A DNA stretch of 64,000 bases from Streptomyces filamentosus (lineage in GTDB: Bacteria > Actinomycetota > Actinomycetes > Streptomycetales > Streptomycetaceae), in assembly GCF_014654895.1 (NCBI RefSeq), contig NZ_BNBE01000001.1, positions 3,184,501 through 3,248,500 on the forward strand. Direction: 5' to 3'. Below, piece after piece: positions 15,620 to 24,752 of this stretch. Numbering within the stretch: position 1 is the first letter of the stretch; every line of letters begins with the position of its first letter. The position numbers and the translations under genes were made by a program. Below the pieces are notes generated by a model. It was not told the DNA's origin. It saw only the letters and a program-made list of their open reading frames with translations, and did no database searches.

Positions 15620-15699
15620 GGGGCGAGGGTAGGCGGCGGTGGCGCCGCCGGGAGGCGGGCGCGGTCCTCCCGGCGGGTCCCGCGCGGCCCCCCGCGGCG

Positions 15700-16878
15700 T
15701 CAGGTCCTGCCCAGGACCACCGTGCCCGAGGAGCAGAACCAGCCGCCGGTGCCGGAGGCCACGGCCAGTTCGGGGAGGGAGCCGTCGGGGCGGCGGACCT
15801 GGCGGCCGGGGGCCTCGCCGCGGAGCTGGCGGACGGCCTCGACGAGGAGGAAGAGGCCGCGCATGCCGGGGTGGCAGGCGGAGAGCCCGCCGCCGTCGGT
15901 GTTGACGGGGACCGCGGACCCGTCCGCGAGGTACGCGCCGCCCTCGCCCTTGGCGCAGAAGCCCAGGTCCTCCACGGTCACCAGGGTCATGTAGGTGAAG
16001 GCGTCGTAGATCTCGGCGACGTCGACGTCGGCGGGGGTGACCCCGGCGCGCTCGAAGGCGAGGCGTCCGCTGACGGCGGCGGGGGAGACGGTGAAGTCCG
16101 CCCACTCGGACATCGTGGTGTGGGAGGTGTGCTCGCCGGTGCCGAGGACCCAGACCGGGGCCTTGCGGGTGTCGGGGACGTACTCCTCCGCGACGAGCAG
16201 CACCGCGCAGCCGCCGTCGCTGCGGATGCAGCAGTGGAGCTTGGTGAAGGGGTCGGCGATCATCGGGCCGCCGAGGACCTCGTCGACGGTGACGGGGGTG
16301 CGGAACATGGCCTCGGGGTTGAGCGCCGCGTTCTCCCGCGCCCGGACGGCGACCCCGGCGAGCTGCTCCAGGGTGGTGCCGTACTCGTGCATGTGGCGGC
16401 GGGCGGCCATCGCGTACTTGGCGACGAGGGTGTGGCCGTACGGCACCTCGAACTGGAGCGGGCCGCGGGCGCCGAAGGAGAGGTTGGCGGTGCGGCGGCG
16501 GGCCTTGATGTCGGCGCGCGCGGTGGAGCCGTAGACGAGGAGCACGGCGTTGGCCCGGCCCGCCGCGATGGCGTCGGCGGCGTGGGCGGCCATGACCTCC
16601 CAGGTGGCGCCGCCGACGGAGGTGGAGTCGACCCAGGTGGGGCGCAGGCCCAGGTATTCGGCGACCTCGACGGGGGCCAGGGTGCCGAGTCCGGCGGAGG
16701 CCAGGCCGTCGACGAGGGAGCGGTCGAGGCCGCTGTCGGCGAGGGCGCGGCGGGCGGCCTGGGCGTGCAGGGCGTAGGGGGTGGCCGTGTCGACCCGGCC
16801 GCAGTCGGAGAGGGCGACGCCGGCGACGGCGACCCGGCGCCGGCCGGGCGGGGGCGGGGTGGTGCCGGAGGCGGTCAT
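15700..16878 (-). CDS. Thiolase-superfamily / lipid-transfer protein (SCP-x type)
   Basis: 392 residues with thiolase-like halves but the layout of SCP-x/lipid-transfer thiolases: RHMHEYGTTLEQLAGVAVRARENAALNPEA in the middle, AEIYDAFTYMTLVTVEDLGF, then NTDGGGLSACHPG, which retains the CHPG catalytic pair of thiolases, and GGWFCSSGTVVLG near the end. It probably cleaves or forms a C-C bond on a bulky acyl-CoA. Its ATG lies 2 bp from a CTGACG-type operator that overlaps a TACCGT -10 box, implying a leaderless, repressed message divergent from the acyl-CoA dehydrogenase gene. Confidence 0.82.
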   Translation of the reverse strand: MTASGTTPPPPGRRRVAVAGVALSDCGRVDTATPYALHAQAARRALADSGLDRSLVDGLASAGLGTLAPVEVAEYLGLRPTWVDSTSVGGATWEVMAAHAADAIAAGRANAVLLVYGSTARADIKARRRTANLSFGARGPLQFEVPYGHTLVAKYAMAARRHMHEYGTTLEQLAGVAVRARENAALNPEAMFRTPVTVDEVLGGPMIADPFTKLHCCIRSDGGCAVLLVAEEYVPDTRKAPVWVLGTGEHTSHTTMSEWADFTVSPAAVSGRLAFERAGVTPADVDVAEIYDAFTYMTLVTVEDLGFCAKGEGGAYLADGSAVPVNTDGGGLSACHPGMRGLFLLVEAVRQLRGEAPGRQVRRPDGSLPELAVASGTGGWFCSSGTVVLGRT

Positions 16879-16879
16879 G

Positions 16880-16900
16880 GATCTGACGGTACATCAGATC
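16880..16900 (-). promoter_or_regulatory. CTGACG-type operator (site A)
   Basis: CTGACGGTACATCAG within a longer inverted repeat (GATCTGA...TCAGATC, 16880-16900), 2 bp upstream of the minus-strand thiolase-like start and over its likely -10 TACCGT. One mismatch from CTGACG-N3-CGTCAG. Confidence 0.7.
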
Positions 16901-16954
16901 GCTCCGATCGGGACCCGCGCTTCTCTGGGCAACCGGCCTTCCCCCGCCCTAACA

Positions 16955-16967
16955 TGACGCACCGTCA
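16955..16967 (+). promoter_or_regulatory. CTGACG-type operator (site B)
   Basis: TGACGCACCGTCA, a perfect 5+5 inverted repeat (16955-16967), overlaps a TAACAT -10 box (16950-16955) and ends 17 bp before the acyl-CoA dehydrogenase ATG. GGAGGG follows as ribosome site. Confidence 0.72.
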
Positions 16968-16984
16968 GATACGGAGGGAGCCCC

Positions 16985-18157
16985 ATGGACACCGCCGCCG
17001 AAGCGGACACCGCCGCGCTCACCGAGGAACAGCGGGAGATCCGCCGCACCCTGCGGGAACTGCTCGACCGCCGCCCCCGCACCACCCCCACCGCCCCCGA
17101 GGGGTACGACCCCGACCTGTGGGCCCGCATGTCCGGCGACCTCGGCCTCGCCGGACTCGCCCTCCCCGAGGAGTACGGGGGCACCGGACGCGGCACCCAC
17201 GAACTCGCCCTCGCCTGCGAGGAGACCGGCCGCGCCCTCGCGCCCTCGCCGCTGCTCGCCACCAGCGTCCTCGCCGCCCCCCTCGTCGCCGCCCTCGGCA
17301 CCCCCGCCCAGCGCGCCGAACTGCTGCCCCGCATCGCCGACGGCGGCCTGACCTGCGCGCTCGCCGCCCCCGGCGGCTCCCTCGCCCACGCCCTCGGCCT
17401 CACCGGCGACAACACCACCGGCGCCTGGTCCGGCGACGGCCGGGCCGGCGGCGTCCAGGCCCGCCCCGCCCCCGGCGGCGACGGCTGGCTCCTCTACGGC
17501 GAGGCGGAACGGGTCCTCGACGGACACAGCGCCGGACTCCTCCTCGTCGCCGCCCACACCGGCGGCTTCGCCCGCAGCCGCACCCTCCTCTACCTGGTGC
17601 GCGCCGACGACGCGGGCCCCGGCCTCGTCCGCACCCGCGAGACCGGCCTCGACCCCACCCGCGCCCAGGCCACCGTCCAGCTCCGCGACGTCCCGGCCGC
17701 CCTCCTCGGCGAGGACCCCGCCGACCCCGCCGCCGTCCTCACGGTCCTCGCCGCCGTCGGCCGCACCGCCGCCGTCCTCCTCGCCGCCGAGGCCACCGGC
17801 GCCGCCCGGGGCGCCCTGGAACGCACCCTCGGCCACGCCGCCCGCCGCGCGCCCGGCGCCACCGGAACCCCGGCCGCCCGGCACCGCCTCGCCGACGTCC
17901 ACGTCCAGGTCGAGACCGCCCGCGCCCTGACGTACTGCGCCGCCCGCGAACCGGGACCCGGGCCCGAGAGCGGCCCCCTCGCCCTCGCCCAGGCCCTCGA
18001 AGCCCTCCGCGCCGCCGCCGGCGAAGCCGTGCCCCCGCAGGAGGCCGACCGCTACGGCCGCCGCGCCGCCGCCGACGAACTCCTCTTCGGCCCCGCCGGA
18101 CGCCTCCGCGCCCGCGCGGCGCAGCGCACCGGACTCCCCGGAGAGGCGGCCGCCTGA
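16985..18157 (+). CDS. Acyl-CoA dehydrogenase-like protein with degenerate active-site motifs
   Basis: 390 residues with the N-terminal helical and middle beta domains of acyl-CoA dehydrogenases (LGLAGLALPEEYGGTGRG; ALALACEETGRALAPSPLLA). The C-terminal domain keeps LLAAEATGAARGALERT, HRLADVHVQVETARAL and ADELLFGPAGRLRARAA, but the usual RxQFG flavin motif reads RRAPGATG and the HGGxGFTWE segment is replaced by a shorter PPQEADRYGRR. It may therefore be the non-catalytic or altered subunit of a heteromeric ACAD, as known for steroid-type FadE pairs, or an enzyme with changed chemistry. Preceded by operator B; its stop overlaps the next start (TGATG). Confidence 0.78.
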   Translation: MDTAAEADTAALTEEQREIRRTLRELLDRRPRTTPTAPEGYDPDLWARMSGDLGLAGLALPEEYGGTGRGTHELALACEETGRALAPSPLLATSVLAAPLVAALGTPAQRAELLPRIADGGLTCALAAPGGSLAHALGLTGDNTTGAWSGDGRAGGVQARPAPGGDGWLLYGEAERVLDGHSAGLLLVAAHTGGFARSRTLLYLVRADDAGPGLVRTRETGLDPTRAQATVQLRDVPAALLGEDPADPAAVLTVLAAVGRTAAVLLAAEATGAARGALERTLGHAARRAPGATGTPAARHRLADVHVQVETARALTYCAAREPGPGPESGPLALAQALEALRAAAGEAVPPQEADRYGRRAAADELLFGPAGRLRARAAQRTGLPGEAAA

Positions 18158-18630
18158 TGCGCGTCGGAGTGAAACTCGTCCAGAAGGTCTCCTCCACCCG
18201 GACCTTCGCCCGGATCGCCCCGCACGTCATCCCCGCCCTCGACAAGGCGGTGCACCGGCTCAGCGGCGGAAAGAAGCTGCTCAGCACCCAGATGCTGCCC
18301 GGGGTCGTGCTCACGGCCACCGGCGCGAGGAGCGGACGGCGGCGGACCACGCCGCTCGCCTGCATGCCGGAGCCCGAGCGGGGGACCTGGCTGCTCGTCG
18401 GCTCCAACTTCGGCCGTCCCGGACACCCCTCCTGGACGGCGAACCTGCTCGCCCATCCGGACGCGGAGATCAGCTGGAAGGGCGAGACCGTCGCCGTGCG
18501 GGCCGAACGGCTGACGGGGGAGGAGCGGGCGGCGGCCTGGAAGGCGGCCCTCGCCTTCTGGCCCCCGTACGCCTCCTACCAGGCGCGGGTGGACCGCGAG
18601 ATCCGGCTCTTCCGGCTCACCCGCAGGTGA
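18157..18630 (+). CDS. Deazaflavin (F420)-dependent nitroreductase-family protein (DDN-like)
   Basis: 157 residues of the DDN/Rv1558-like split-barrel family: QMLPGVVLTATGARSGRRRTTPLACM, then VGSNFGRPGHPSWTANLLAHPDAEISWKGE, where GARSG and NFGRPGHPSW are family hallmarks binding F420. These enzymes use F420H2 to reduce quinones, enones or similar. It is coupled by overlap to the ACAD-like gene and so is inside the CTGACG regulon. fbiC at 50.8 kb supplies the cofactor pathway. Substrate unknown. Confidence 0.85.
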   Translation: MRVGVKLVQKVSSTRTFARIAPHVIPALDKAVHRLSGGKKLLSTQMLPGVVLTATGARSGRRRTTPLACMPEPERGTWLLVGSNFGRPGHPSWTANLLAHPDAEISWKGETVAVRAERLTGEERAAAWKAALAFWPPYASYQARVDREIRLFRLTRR

Positions 18631-18775
18631 ATCCGGGCCCCGGCGGGACGGCGGCGCCCCCCCGGGGGCGGGCCGGGCCCCGACACGACGGCGCCGACGG
18701 CGGTCCCGTCTCCCGGGGGAGGCGGTGACCGGCGCCGGCGCCGACGACAGGACGGGGGAAGGAACGGGCTCCGGG

Positions 18776-19423
18776 TTATCTGACCGGCTTCTTGCCGGTG
18801 ATGCCCAGGTGCACCAACAGGGCCAGGTTCGGCTTGAGTTCGGCCTGCTTCACGCCCCAGGTGGTGAAGCCCTTCTGGTGGCCGGCGACCGAGGCCAGCA
18901 TCGCCACGAGGGAGCCCGCCATCGCGGCGGCGCTGACCTCCTTGTCGACCTTGCCCTTGGCCTGGAGCTCCTTCACCGCGTCCGTCAGGGAGTTGGTGAC
19001 CGAGTTCAGGATCTTCATGCGGATCTTGTAGAACCGCTTGTCGCCCTCGGCGGCGCCGAGGTCCACGACCCGCAGGATCGCGTCGTGGCGCCGCCAGAAG
19101 TCGAGGAAGCCGTCGACGAGGTCCTCGGAGGTCTGCCAGGCGGCCTTGCCGACCCAGGAACGGCCGGAGACCAGCTCGGTCAACCCGGCGCCCTCCTTGG
19201 CCATTTCCTCGGCGATCTCCAGGACGGCGCCCTCGACGTCCGGGAAGTACTGATAGAACGTCGCGGGTGAAGTGCCCGCCTTCCGGGCCACGTCGATGAC
19301 CTTGACGTCCCGGTACGGCGAGGAGCTGAGCATCTCGGCGAGGCAGTCGAGCAGCTTCTGCCGCGTCGCCTGGCCGCGTCGTCCGGCCACACGGCCGTCG
19401 ACGGTGCGTACTTGTCCTGTCAT
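18776..19423 (-). CDS. TetR-family regulator, candidate repressor of the CTGACG regulon
   Basis: 215 residues. HTH at ~20-65 ([40 protein letters not shown]) followed by a helical ligand domain with a long lysine-rich C-terminal part ([32 protein letters not shown]). The ATG lies inside a CTGACGGCATGACAG sequence on its own strand, a weak version of the operator found before nine catabolic promoters here; it stands 0.1-40 kb from those genes. That makes it the best local candidate for the regulator, with autoregulation at its start codon. A regulator elsewhere on the chromosome is the alternative. Confidence 0.85.
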   Translation of the reverse strand: MTGQVRTVDGRVAGRRGQATRQKLLDCLAEMLSSSPYRDVKVIDVARKAGTSPATFYQYFPDVEGAVLEIAEEMAKEGAGLTELVSGRSWVGKAAWQTSEDLVDGFLDFWRRHDAILRVVDLGAAEGDKRFYKIRMKILNSVTNSLTDAVKELQAKGKVDKEVSAAAMAGSLVAMLASVAGHQKGFTTWGVKQAELKPNLALLVHLGITGKKPVR

Positions 19424-19431
19424 GCCGTCAG
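19417..19431 (-). promoter_or_regulatory. Weak CTGACG-type site over the TetR start codon
   Basis: On the minus strand CTGACGGCATGACAG (19431-19417) includes the ATG of the TetR gene. The left half is perfect, the right half TGACAG has two mismatches to CGTCAG. Confidence 0.4.
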
Positions 19432-19838
19432 CTTACCGAGGGGGGATCGGCGCGCGATTCGGCCGACTGCAAATGGGGTGCGGACCGTTCCCCGAGGTCG
19501 GCGGGGGTGTCCCCGGCGGGTCGCGGGGGCCGGAACGCGCCACGGAGGGCGGGGCGGGGGCGAGGTCCCTTCCCGGGGGCCGGTTCTTGAACAGCCTGTG
19601 GACAACCCCGTGGACAAGTCGATCAAGGCCGGCCACCCCGGCTCCGTGCGGCCTCCCGGTCCCGTACGGCCCCCCGGTCCCGCACGGCCCCCCGGCCCCG
19701 CACGACCTCCCGACTCCGCACGGCCCCCCGGTCCCGTACCGCCACTCCCCCCGGCGCCCGCCCCTCCCGCCCCGAGCGCCCGCCCCGTACGGCGCACACC
19801 GGAGCGCGCCCCCGACCCCGCCGCCCTAGCGTGGAGGC
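19424..19838. other. 415-bp intergenic region with DnaA-box-like pair and 18-bp tandem repeat
   Basis: No supportable gene. Two DnaA-box-like sequences, TGTGGACAA (19597-19605) and CGTGGACAA (19609-19617), lie 3 bp apart. Five tandem 18-bp units, consensus GCACGGCCCCCCGGTCCC, run from 19646 to 19735; in the plus frame they would encode (V/A)RPPGP repeats, but the frame has no convincing start and overlaps the next gene out of frame. A TAGCGT box at 19827-19832 precedes the VOC gene ATG by 6 bp. Confidence 0.6.
19646..19735 (+). repeat. Five tandem 18-bp repeats
   Basis: Units begin at 19646, 19664, 19682, 19700 and 19718; units 2, 3 and 5 differ from each other by only one or two bases, unit 4 is the most diverged. 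Non-coding by context. Confidence 0.7.
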
Positions 19839-20897
19839 ATGGCCGGTTACACAGAGGGCACCCCCTGCTGGGTGGACGCGCAGCTCCCCGACCTGGAGGC
19901 GGGCAAGCGCTTCTACGGCGAGCTCTTCGGCTGGACCTTCGACGACGACCGCGACGAGGCCCTGCTCGGCGGGCGCCGGGTCGCCGGGCTCCTCCCCAAG
20001 CGGGACGGCCGCATGCCCACCACCTGGACCGTCTACCTCGCCACCGGCGACGCCGGCACCGTCGCCGCCCGGGTGAAGGCCGCCGGCGGGCGGATGGTCA
20101 TGGAGCCGTACCCCGTCGGCCCCTTCGGCGTCCTCGCCCTCGCCGCCGACCCCGGCGGCGCCGTCCTCGGCCTGCGCCAGTCCGGCGACGACGACGGCTT
20201 CGAGGTCGTCAACGAGCCGGGCTCCTTCTGCTGGATGGAGGTCTACACCCGCAGCCCCGGCGCCGTGGACACCTTCTACGCCTCCGTCTTCGGCTGGCTC
20301 GGCCGCCAGGCCGACCCGGCGGAGGAGGGCCGCGAACCCGGCTTCGACTACCGCGTCTGGTCCCCGCCCGGCTCCCGCGCGGGCGACGACACCGCCTTCG
20401 GCGGCCGGGCCGTCATCACCGACGCCTTCCCCGCCGAGATGCCGGACCACGTCCTCGTCTACTTCGCCGTCCGCGACTGCGACGAGGCGTGCGCCACCAC
20501 CGTCCGGCTCGGCGGCCGGGTCGCCGAACCCCCCGCCGACACCCCCTACGGCCGGATCGCCGTCCTCCACGACAACCAGGGCGCCCGCTTCGCCGTCCTC
20601 GCCGAACCGGCCGCCGGGGCCCCCGCGGGGCCCGCCCGCGCCACCACCCCCGCCGGGGAGGACACCGCGGGGGAGCCGCCCGCCGAGCCCCTCCTCTCCG
20701 AGCCGGGCTCCGGCGCCCTCTCCACCGACACCGTCCCCCTCACCCGCCCGGCGTCCGGCGCCTCCGAACTCTCCGGGCCGTCGTCCGGGCCGCCGTCCGA
20801 GCCGCGGTCCGGGCCGCCCTCCGGCCGCTCGAAGCCGTCCTCCGATCCGTACGCGAAGCCGTCCTCCGGCCTCTCGGAGCCGCCGTCCGGGGCGTGA
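19839..20897 (+). CDS. Two-domain VOC (glyoxalase-like) protein with Ser/Pro-rich tail
   Basis: 352 residues. Two vicinal-oxygen-chelate modules: ~1-125 ([20 protein letters not shown] ... [20 protein letters not shown]) and ~130-265 ([20 protein letters not shown] ... [20 protein letters not shown]), the usual layout of Streptomyces CFP-30-like VOC proteins. The final ~85 residues are disordered Ser/Pro/Gly sequence (PSSGPP, PSSDP, PPSGA repeats), absent from ordinary members (~260 aa). Reaction unknown. It sits 125 bp before the kinase gene on the same strand, with no evidence of a shared function. Confidence 0.85.
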   Translation: MAGYTEGTPCWVDAQLPDLEAGKRFYGELFGWTFDDDRDEALLGGRRVAGLLPKRDGRMPTTWTVYLATGDAGTVAARVKAAGGRMVMEPYPVGPFGVLALAADPGGAVLGLRQSGDDDGFEVVNEPGSFCWMEVYTRSPGAVDTFYASVFGWLGRQADPAEEGREPGFDYRVWSPPGSRAGDDTAFGGRAVITDAFPAEMPDHVLVYFAVRDCDEACATTVRLGGRVAEPPADTPYGRIAVLHDNQGARFAVLAEPAAGAPAGPARATTPAGEDTAGEPPAEPLLSEPGSGALSTDTVPLTRPASGASELSGPSSGPPSEPRSGPPSGRSKPSSDPYAKPSSGLSEPPSGA

Positions 20898-21022
20898 GGC
20901 CGCTCCTCCGCGTGACCCGTGACACCCCGATCCGCCCCCGGGTTCGCAACCGGGGCTCCGGACAGGAAGAATCAGGGGTCCGGGCCGTACCGTCATGGCC
21001 CGTACGGGGAGGTGGCAGGCAA

Positions 21023-23380
21023 GTGGAACAGCTGACGCAGCACGACCCGAGACGCATCGGGCCCTTCGAGGTGCTGGGCCGGCTCGGCGCGGGCGGCATG
21101 GGTCTGGTCTATCTCGCGCGCTCGGCGTCCGGCCGGCGCGTGGCGATCAAGACCGTGCGCACGGAGCTCGCGGAGGACCAGCTGTTCCGGGTCCGCTTCA
21201 CCCGGGAGGTCGAGGCCGCCCGGGCGGTGTCCGGGTTCTACACCGCGGCCGTCGTCGACGCCGACCCGCGCGCCGCCGTGCCGTGGCTCGCCACCGCGTA
21301 CGTGCCCGCGCCCTCGCTGGAAGAGATAGTGAACGAGTGCGGGCCGCTCCCGGCCCAGGCCGTCCGCTGGCTCGCCGCCGGAGTCGCCGAGGCCCTCCAG
21401 TCCATCCACGGCGCCGGGCTCGTCCACCGCGACCTCAAGCCGTCCAACGTCCTCGTCGTCGAGGACGGCCCCCGGGTGATCGACTTCGGCATCGCGTCCG
21501 GCGTCTCCAACACACGGCTGACGATGACCAACGTCGCCGTGGGCACCCCCGCCTACATGTCGCCCGAGCAGGCCCGCGACTCCCGCAGCGTCACCGGCGC
21601 CAGCGACGTCTTCTCGCTGGGCTCCATGCTGGTCTTCGCCGCCACCGGCCACGCGCCCTTCCACGGCGCCAACCCGGTCGAGACCGTCTTCATGCTGCTG
21701 CGCGAGGGCCCCGACCTGGAGGGCCTGCCCGAGGAGCTGCGGCCCCTCATCGAGGCGTGCATGAAGATGGACGTGGCGCAGCGGCCCACCCCGGCCGACC
21801 TCCAGGCCATGCTCGCCCCGCACCTCTTCGGCCCGGGCAGCGACGACAGCGGCACCGCCTCCGCGTGGCTGCCCGAGAGCGCCGTCGCCATGATCGAGAC
21901 CCGCCGCGGCGGCCGGCCGGTCCCGCAGCCGCCGGTCTCCCCGCCGCCGATGCCGCCGCGCCCGCCCGTCCCGTACGACGGCCGCGATCCGCGCGACCCG
22001 GAGCCCGCCCACGCGGGCGGCCGGCACGCGGGCCCGGCGGAGGGCTCCGGCGGGCCGGTGCGGCTCGGCGGAGCCACCGTGCCGATCGGCCCCGGGCCCC
22101 GGGTCGCCGACACCCGGGCGGCGCTCGCCGTGGGCCACGCCGCCGACCCGCACGCCACCGGCTGGGTCCGCCCGCCCGGCGGCGAGGTCACCCCGGCGCC
22201 CGCCCCCGCGCCCGTGCCGCAGCCGGCCGCGCAGCCGGAGCCCGGCCCGTGGCGGCCGTGGCGCTTCCGCATGTCGAACGACGTGTGGGGCACGCCGGTC
22301 GTCGACGGCGACCTGCTCTACGTCACCTCCTTCGAGGTGCACGCGCTGGACACCGGCTCCGGCCGGCGCCAGTTCAAGACCCGGGACGTGGCCTGGTCGA
22401 TGGCGGTGGCCCAGGGCCGCATCCACGCCTCCGACGGCCCCACCCTGTACGCGCTGGACGCCACCGACGGCGGCGAGCGCTGGCGGCACCGCACGGACGC
22501 CTGGGTGTACTCCCTCCGGGTGGACCGGGGCACCGTCGTCACCGGCACCCGGGGCGGCGGCGTGCAGGGCTGGGAGGCGTCCAACGGCGCCAAGCTGTGG
22601 GAGGTCACCGGCTGCCAGACCGACTTCGAGACCCCGGAGGCGGGCCCGGCGATCCACGGCGACACCGTGTACGTGTGGCAGGACGCCCGGCTGAAGGCCC
22701 TGGACGCCCGCACGGGCGTCGAGCGCTGGTCGTACCCGATCGGCGACGCGGCCTCCTGCGGGCACGTGCCGGTCCGGGTCGCCCCCGCCGAGGACGGCTG
22801 CGTGTACGTCTCGGCCGGCACCCGCGTCCTGTCGATCGACATCGCCGCCGGGCACGTCCGCTGGCACTTCGAGGCGCCCGCCGTCTTCCTCTCCCCGCCC
22901 GCCTTCGCGCCCGGCCCGGCCGTCACCGGCGGCGGCGTCTACCTCGCCGACCACCTCGGCACGGTCTACGCCCTCGACGCCACCACCGGCCAGGACCGCT
23001 GGCGGATCGCGACCGAGCAGCGCCAGTCGGCCGAGCCGGTGCTCGTCGCGGACGGCAACGTCCACGTCGGCAGCGGCAGCGCGCTCTACACCCTGGACGC
23101 GGTCACCGGCACCCCGAGGTGGCGGTTCGCGGCCGGCGCCGAGCTGGTCGGCACCCCCGTCGTCGCCGACGGCCGGGTCCACTTCGGCTCCGCCGACCAC
23201 GTCCTCTACACCCTGGACGCGACCGGCGGGCAGCTCCGCTGGAAGCTCGCCACCGGCGGCGAGATCACCGGCTCGCCGGTGGCGAAGGGCGGGGTCGTGT
23301 ACGCGTGCAGCAAGGACCGCTGCGTGTACGCGCTGGACGCCGCGAAGGGCACCGCGACCGGCCGGGGCGCGGCCCGCTAG
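21023..23380 (+). CDS. Ser/Thr protein kinase fused to a PQQ-type beta-propeller
   Basis: 785 residues from a GTG at 21023. Hanks-type kinase at ~13-275: G-loop GAGGMG (22-27), Lys43 in [14 protein letters not shown] with Asp137, DFG 154-156, [11 protein letters not shown] Pro-rich linker (~300-410) leads to a propeller from ~413 to the end with repeated YALDAxTGxxRW blades ([60 protein letters not shown]). No transmembrane helix is visible between kinase and propeller, so the sensor appears cytosolic, unlike PknB-type receptors. The frame is open far upstream but overlaps the VOC gene; GTG 21023 directly precedes the kinase fold. Confidence 0.9.
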   Translation: MEQLTQHDPRRIGPFEVLGRLGAGGMGLVYLARSASGRRVAIKTVRTELAEDQLFRVRFTREVEAARAVSGFYTAAVVDADPRAAVPWLATAYVPAPSLEEIVNECGPLPAQAVRWLAAGVAEALQSIHGAGLVHRDLKPSNVLVVEDGPRVIDFGIASGVSNTRLTMTNVAVGTPAYMSPEQARDSRSVTGASDVFSLGSMLVFAATGHAPFHGANPVETVFMLLREGPDLEGLPEELRPLIEACMKMDVAQRPTPADLQAMLAPHLFGPGSDDSGTASAWLPESAVAMIETRRGGRPVPQPPVSPPPMPPRPPVPYDGRDPRDPEPAHAGGRHAGPAEGSGGPVRLGGATVPIGPGPRVADTRAALAVGHAADPHATGWVRPPGGEVTPAPAPAPVPQPAAQPEPGPWRPWRFRMSNDVWGTPVVDGDLLYVTSFEVHALDTGSGRRQFKTRDVAWSMAVAQGRIHASDGPTLYALDATDGGERWRHRTDAWVYSLRVDRGTVVTGTRGGGVQGWEASNGAKLWEVTGCQTDFETPEAGPAIHGDTVYVWQDARLKALDARTGVERWSYPIGDAASCGHVPVRVAPAEDGCVYVSAGTRVLSIDIAAGHVRWHFEAPAVFLSPPAFAPGPAVTGGGVYLADHLGTVYALDATTGQDRWRIATEQRQSAEPVLVADGNVHVGSGSALYTLDAVTGTPRWRFAAGAELVGTPVVADGRVHFGSADHVLYTLDATGGQLRWKLATGGEITGSPVAKGGVVYACSKDRCVYALDAAKGTATGRGAAR

Positions 23381-23970
23381 ACGCCGGGGCGCCCGTCCCG
23401 GTCGTGGCCGTCGCCGGGCGGTTCGGCCGGGACGTCGAAGCGGCCGGGGGCGGCGTAGGGCATGGAGCGGGTCTCGGCGTCGTACGGGGCCGCGGGCGGC
23501 GGTCCGTCGAGCGTCGGACGCGTGGGCGGCGGTCCGGGCGGCAGGCGGTGGGAGGCGGCCCGGCGGCCCGACATGACGAGGGCGCCGAGCAGGAGCAGCA
23601 CCCCGCCGCCGAAGGCGTTCGCGACGCCGTCGCCGAGCCCGCGGCCGTCCCCGGAGACCACCAGGCTGCCCTCGGCCTGCCCGACCCGGACCATCCACAG
23701 GACGGTGAAGCCGAGGACGACCACCCCGGCGGCGGCGACGAGCAGCCGGGAGCGCAGCACCACGCCGAGCAGGGCGACGAGGGCGGCGAAGGCGAAGGGC
23801 AGCAGGATCGAGCGGAGCACCCCGGCGTCCTCGCCGGTGATGCCGGTGAAGAGGTCCCCGATCGCGTAGTCGCTGCCGTGACGGCCGTCGTACCAGGCAC
23901 GGAAGGGGCTCCAGACGGCGGCCGTCGCTCCGGCGAGGGCCAGGACCGAGCCGACGACGTTGCGGATCAT
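23377..23970 (-). CDS. Membrane protein of unknown function
   Basis: 197 residues with four hydrophobic helices (about 5-22, 55-72, 77-94 and 115-135) and a proline-rich cytoplasmic tail ([20 protein letters not shown]). It begins [20 protein letters not shown]. Similar short four-helix proteins are common in Streptomyces, without known role. It overlaps the kinase gene tail-to-tail by 4 bp. Confidence 0.7.
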   Translation of the reverse strand: MIRNVVGSVLALAGATAAVWSPFRAWYDGRHGSDYAIGDLFTGITGEDAGVLRSILLPFAFAALVALLGVVLRSRLLVAAAGVVVLGFTVLWMVRVGQAEGSLVVSGDGRGLGDGVANAFGGGVLLLLGALVMSGRRAASHRLPPGPPPTRPTLDGPPPAAPYDAETRSMPYAAPGRFDVPAEPPGDGHDRDGRPGV

Positions 23971-24113
23971 CGGTGGGCCTCCTCGGGGGGCTCTCGCGGT
24001 CCGGCTCTCTCGCTCTCGACGCTACGCCCGCCGGGCGGGACCCGCCATGCGGGCCGGGGGCCCCGCTAGGGTGTGGCGCGCACATGACGGACGGACGGGA
24101 CGGGGAGACGACG

Positions 24114-24752
24114 ATGGTGCGGACCCGGGTGAAGATGGCCGCCGTGCTGACGGTCGTGGTGCTGGCGCTGACCGGCTTCCAGACCAGCAGCAGCGGCGGC
24201 GGCAAGGGCGGAAGCGGCAAGAGCAAGAGCAAGAGCAAGAGCAGCGGCGGCGGGGGCGGCTGCTCCAGCGACAAGAAGGACAACGACGACTACGAGGGCT
24301 CGGGCTCCGGCGGTTCCGGCTCGGACTCCGGTTCCGGCAGCGGCTACACCGCCGACCCCGCGCCCTCCGTCTCGGCCACCACCACCGCCGGCGCCAGGGT
24401 GACCGTCGTCGACTGCGTGAAGCCCGCCCAGAAGAAGCGCAAGGGGAAGCCCGCCCGCAGGGCCGACACCACGGCGACGCTGCGGATCGCCGACGAGGGA
24501 CGGTACGGCTCCAGCGGCACCTACCGGGTGACGCTGGAGTTCCGGGACGGCACCGGGTCCCCGGTCGACACGGCGGTGACGACGGTGAGCCCGGGGGCCG
24601 GGGGACGGCTGGACTTCGAGCTGGGGATGACGAAGCCCCGGGCCGTCGACAAGGTCAGGAAGTGCGTGGTCCGGGACGTGACCGAGGTCCCCGCCCCCAC
24701 CGGCACCCCGTCCGCCGCTACCGCGTCCGGTACCCCGTCCGCCGGCTCGTGA
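24114..24752 (+). CDS. Secreted low-complexity protein of unknown function
   Basis: 212 residues from the ATG at 24114 (GGGGAG 6 nt upstream). A signal peptide (MVRTRVKMAAVLTVVVLALT) is followed by SGGGKGGSGKSKSKSKSS and an acidic/Gly-Ser stretch to ~85, then a folded part with RVTVVDCVKPAQ and KVRKCVVRDVTEV, whose two cysteines could pair. No lipobox. A start at 24084 adds 10 residues. Its 3' end overlaps the enoyl-CoA hydratase gene by 35 bp in opposite orientation. Function unknown. Confidence 0.7.
   Translation: MVRTRVKMAAVLTVVVLALTGFQTSSSGGGKGGSGKSKSKSKSSGGGGGCSSDKKDNDDYEGSGSGGSGSDSGSGSGYTADPAPSVSATTTAGARVTVVDCVKPAQKKRKGKPARRADTTATLRIADEGRYGSSGTYRVTLEFRDGTGSPVDTAVTTVSPGAGGRLDFELGMTKPRAVDKVRKCVVRDVTEVPAPTGTPSAATASGTPSAGS

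Noticed and set aside
19412-23380. A 1322-residue open frame joining RPPGP repeats, VOC-shadow sequence and the kinase
   Set aside because: It runs through the VOC gene in another frame; composition of the upstream part is GC-driven and the kinase fold begins at the GTG at 21023.
20993-24283. Long minus-strand ORF (1096 codons) opposite the kinase
   Set aside because: Antisense frame of a high-GC gene, rich in Arg/Gly/Val without domain motifs.
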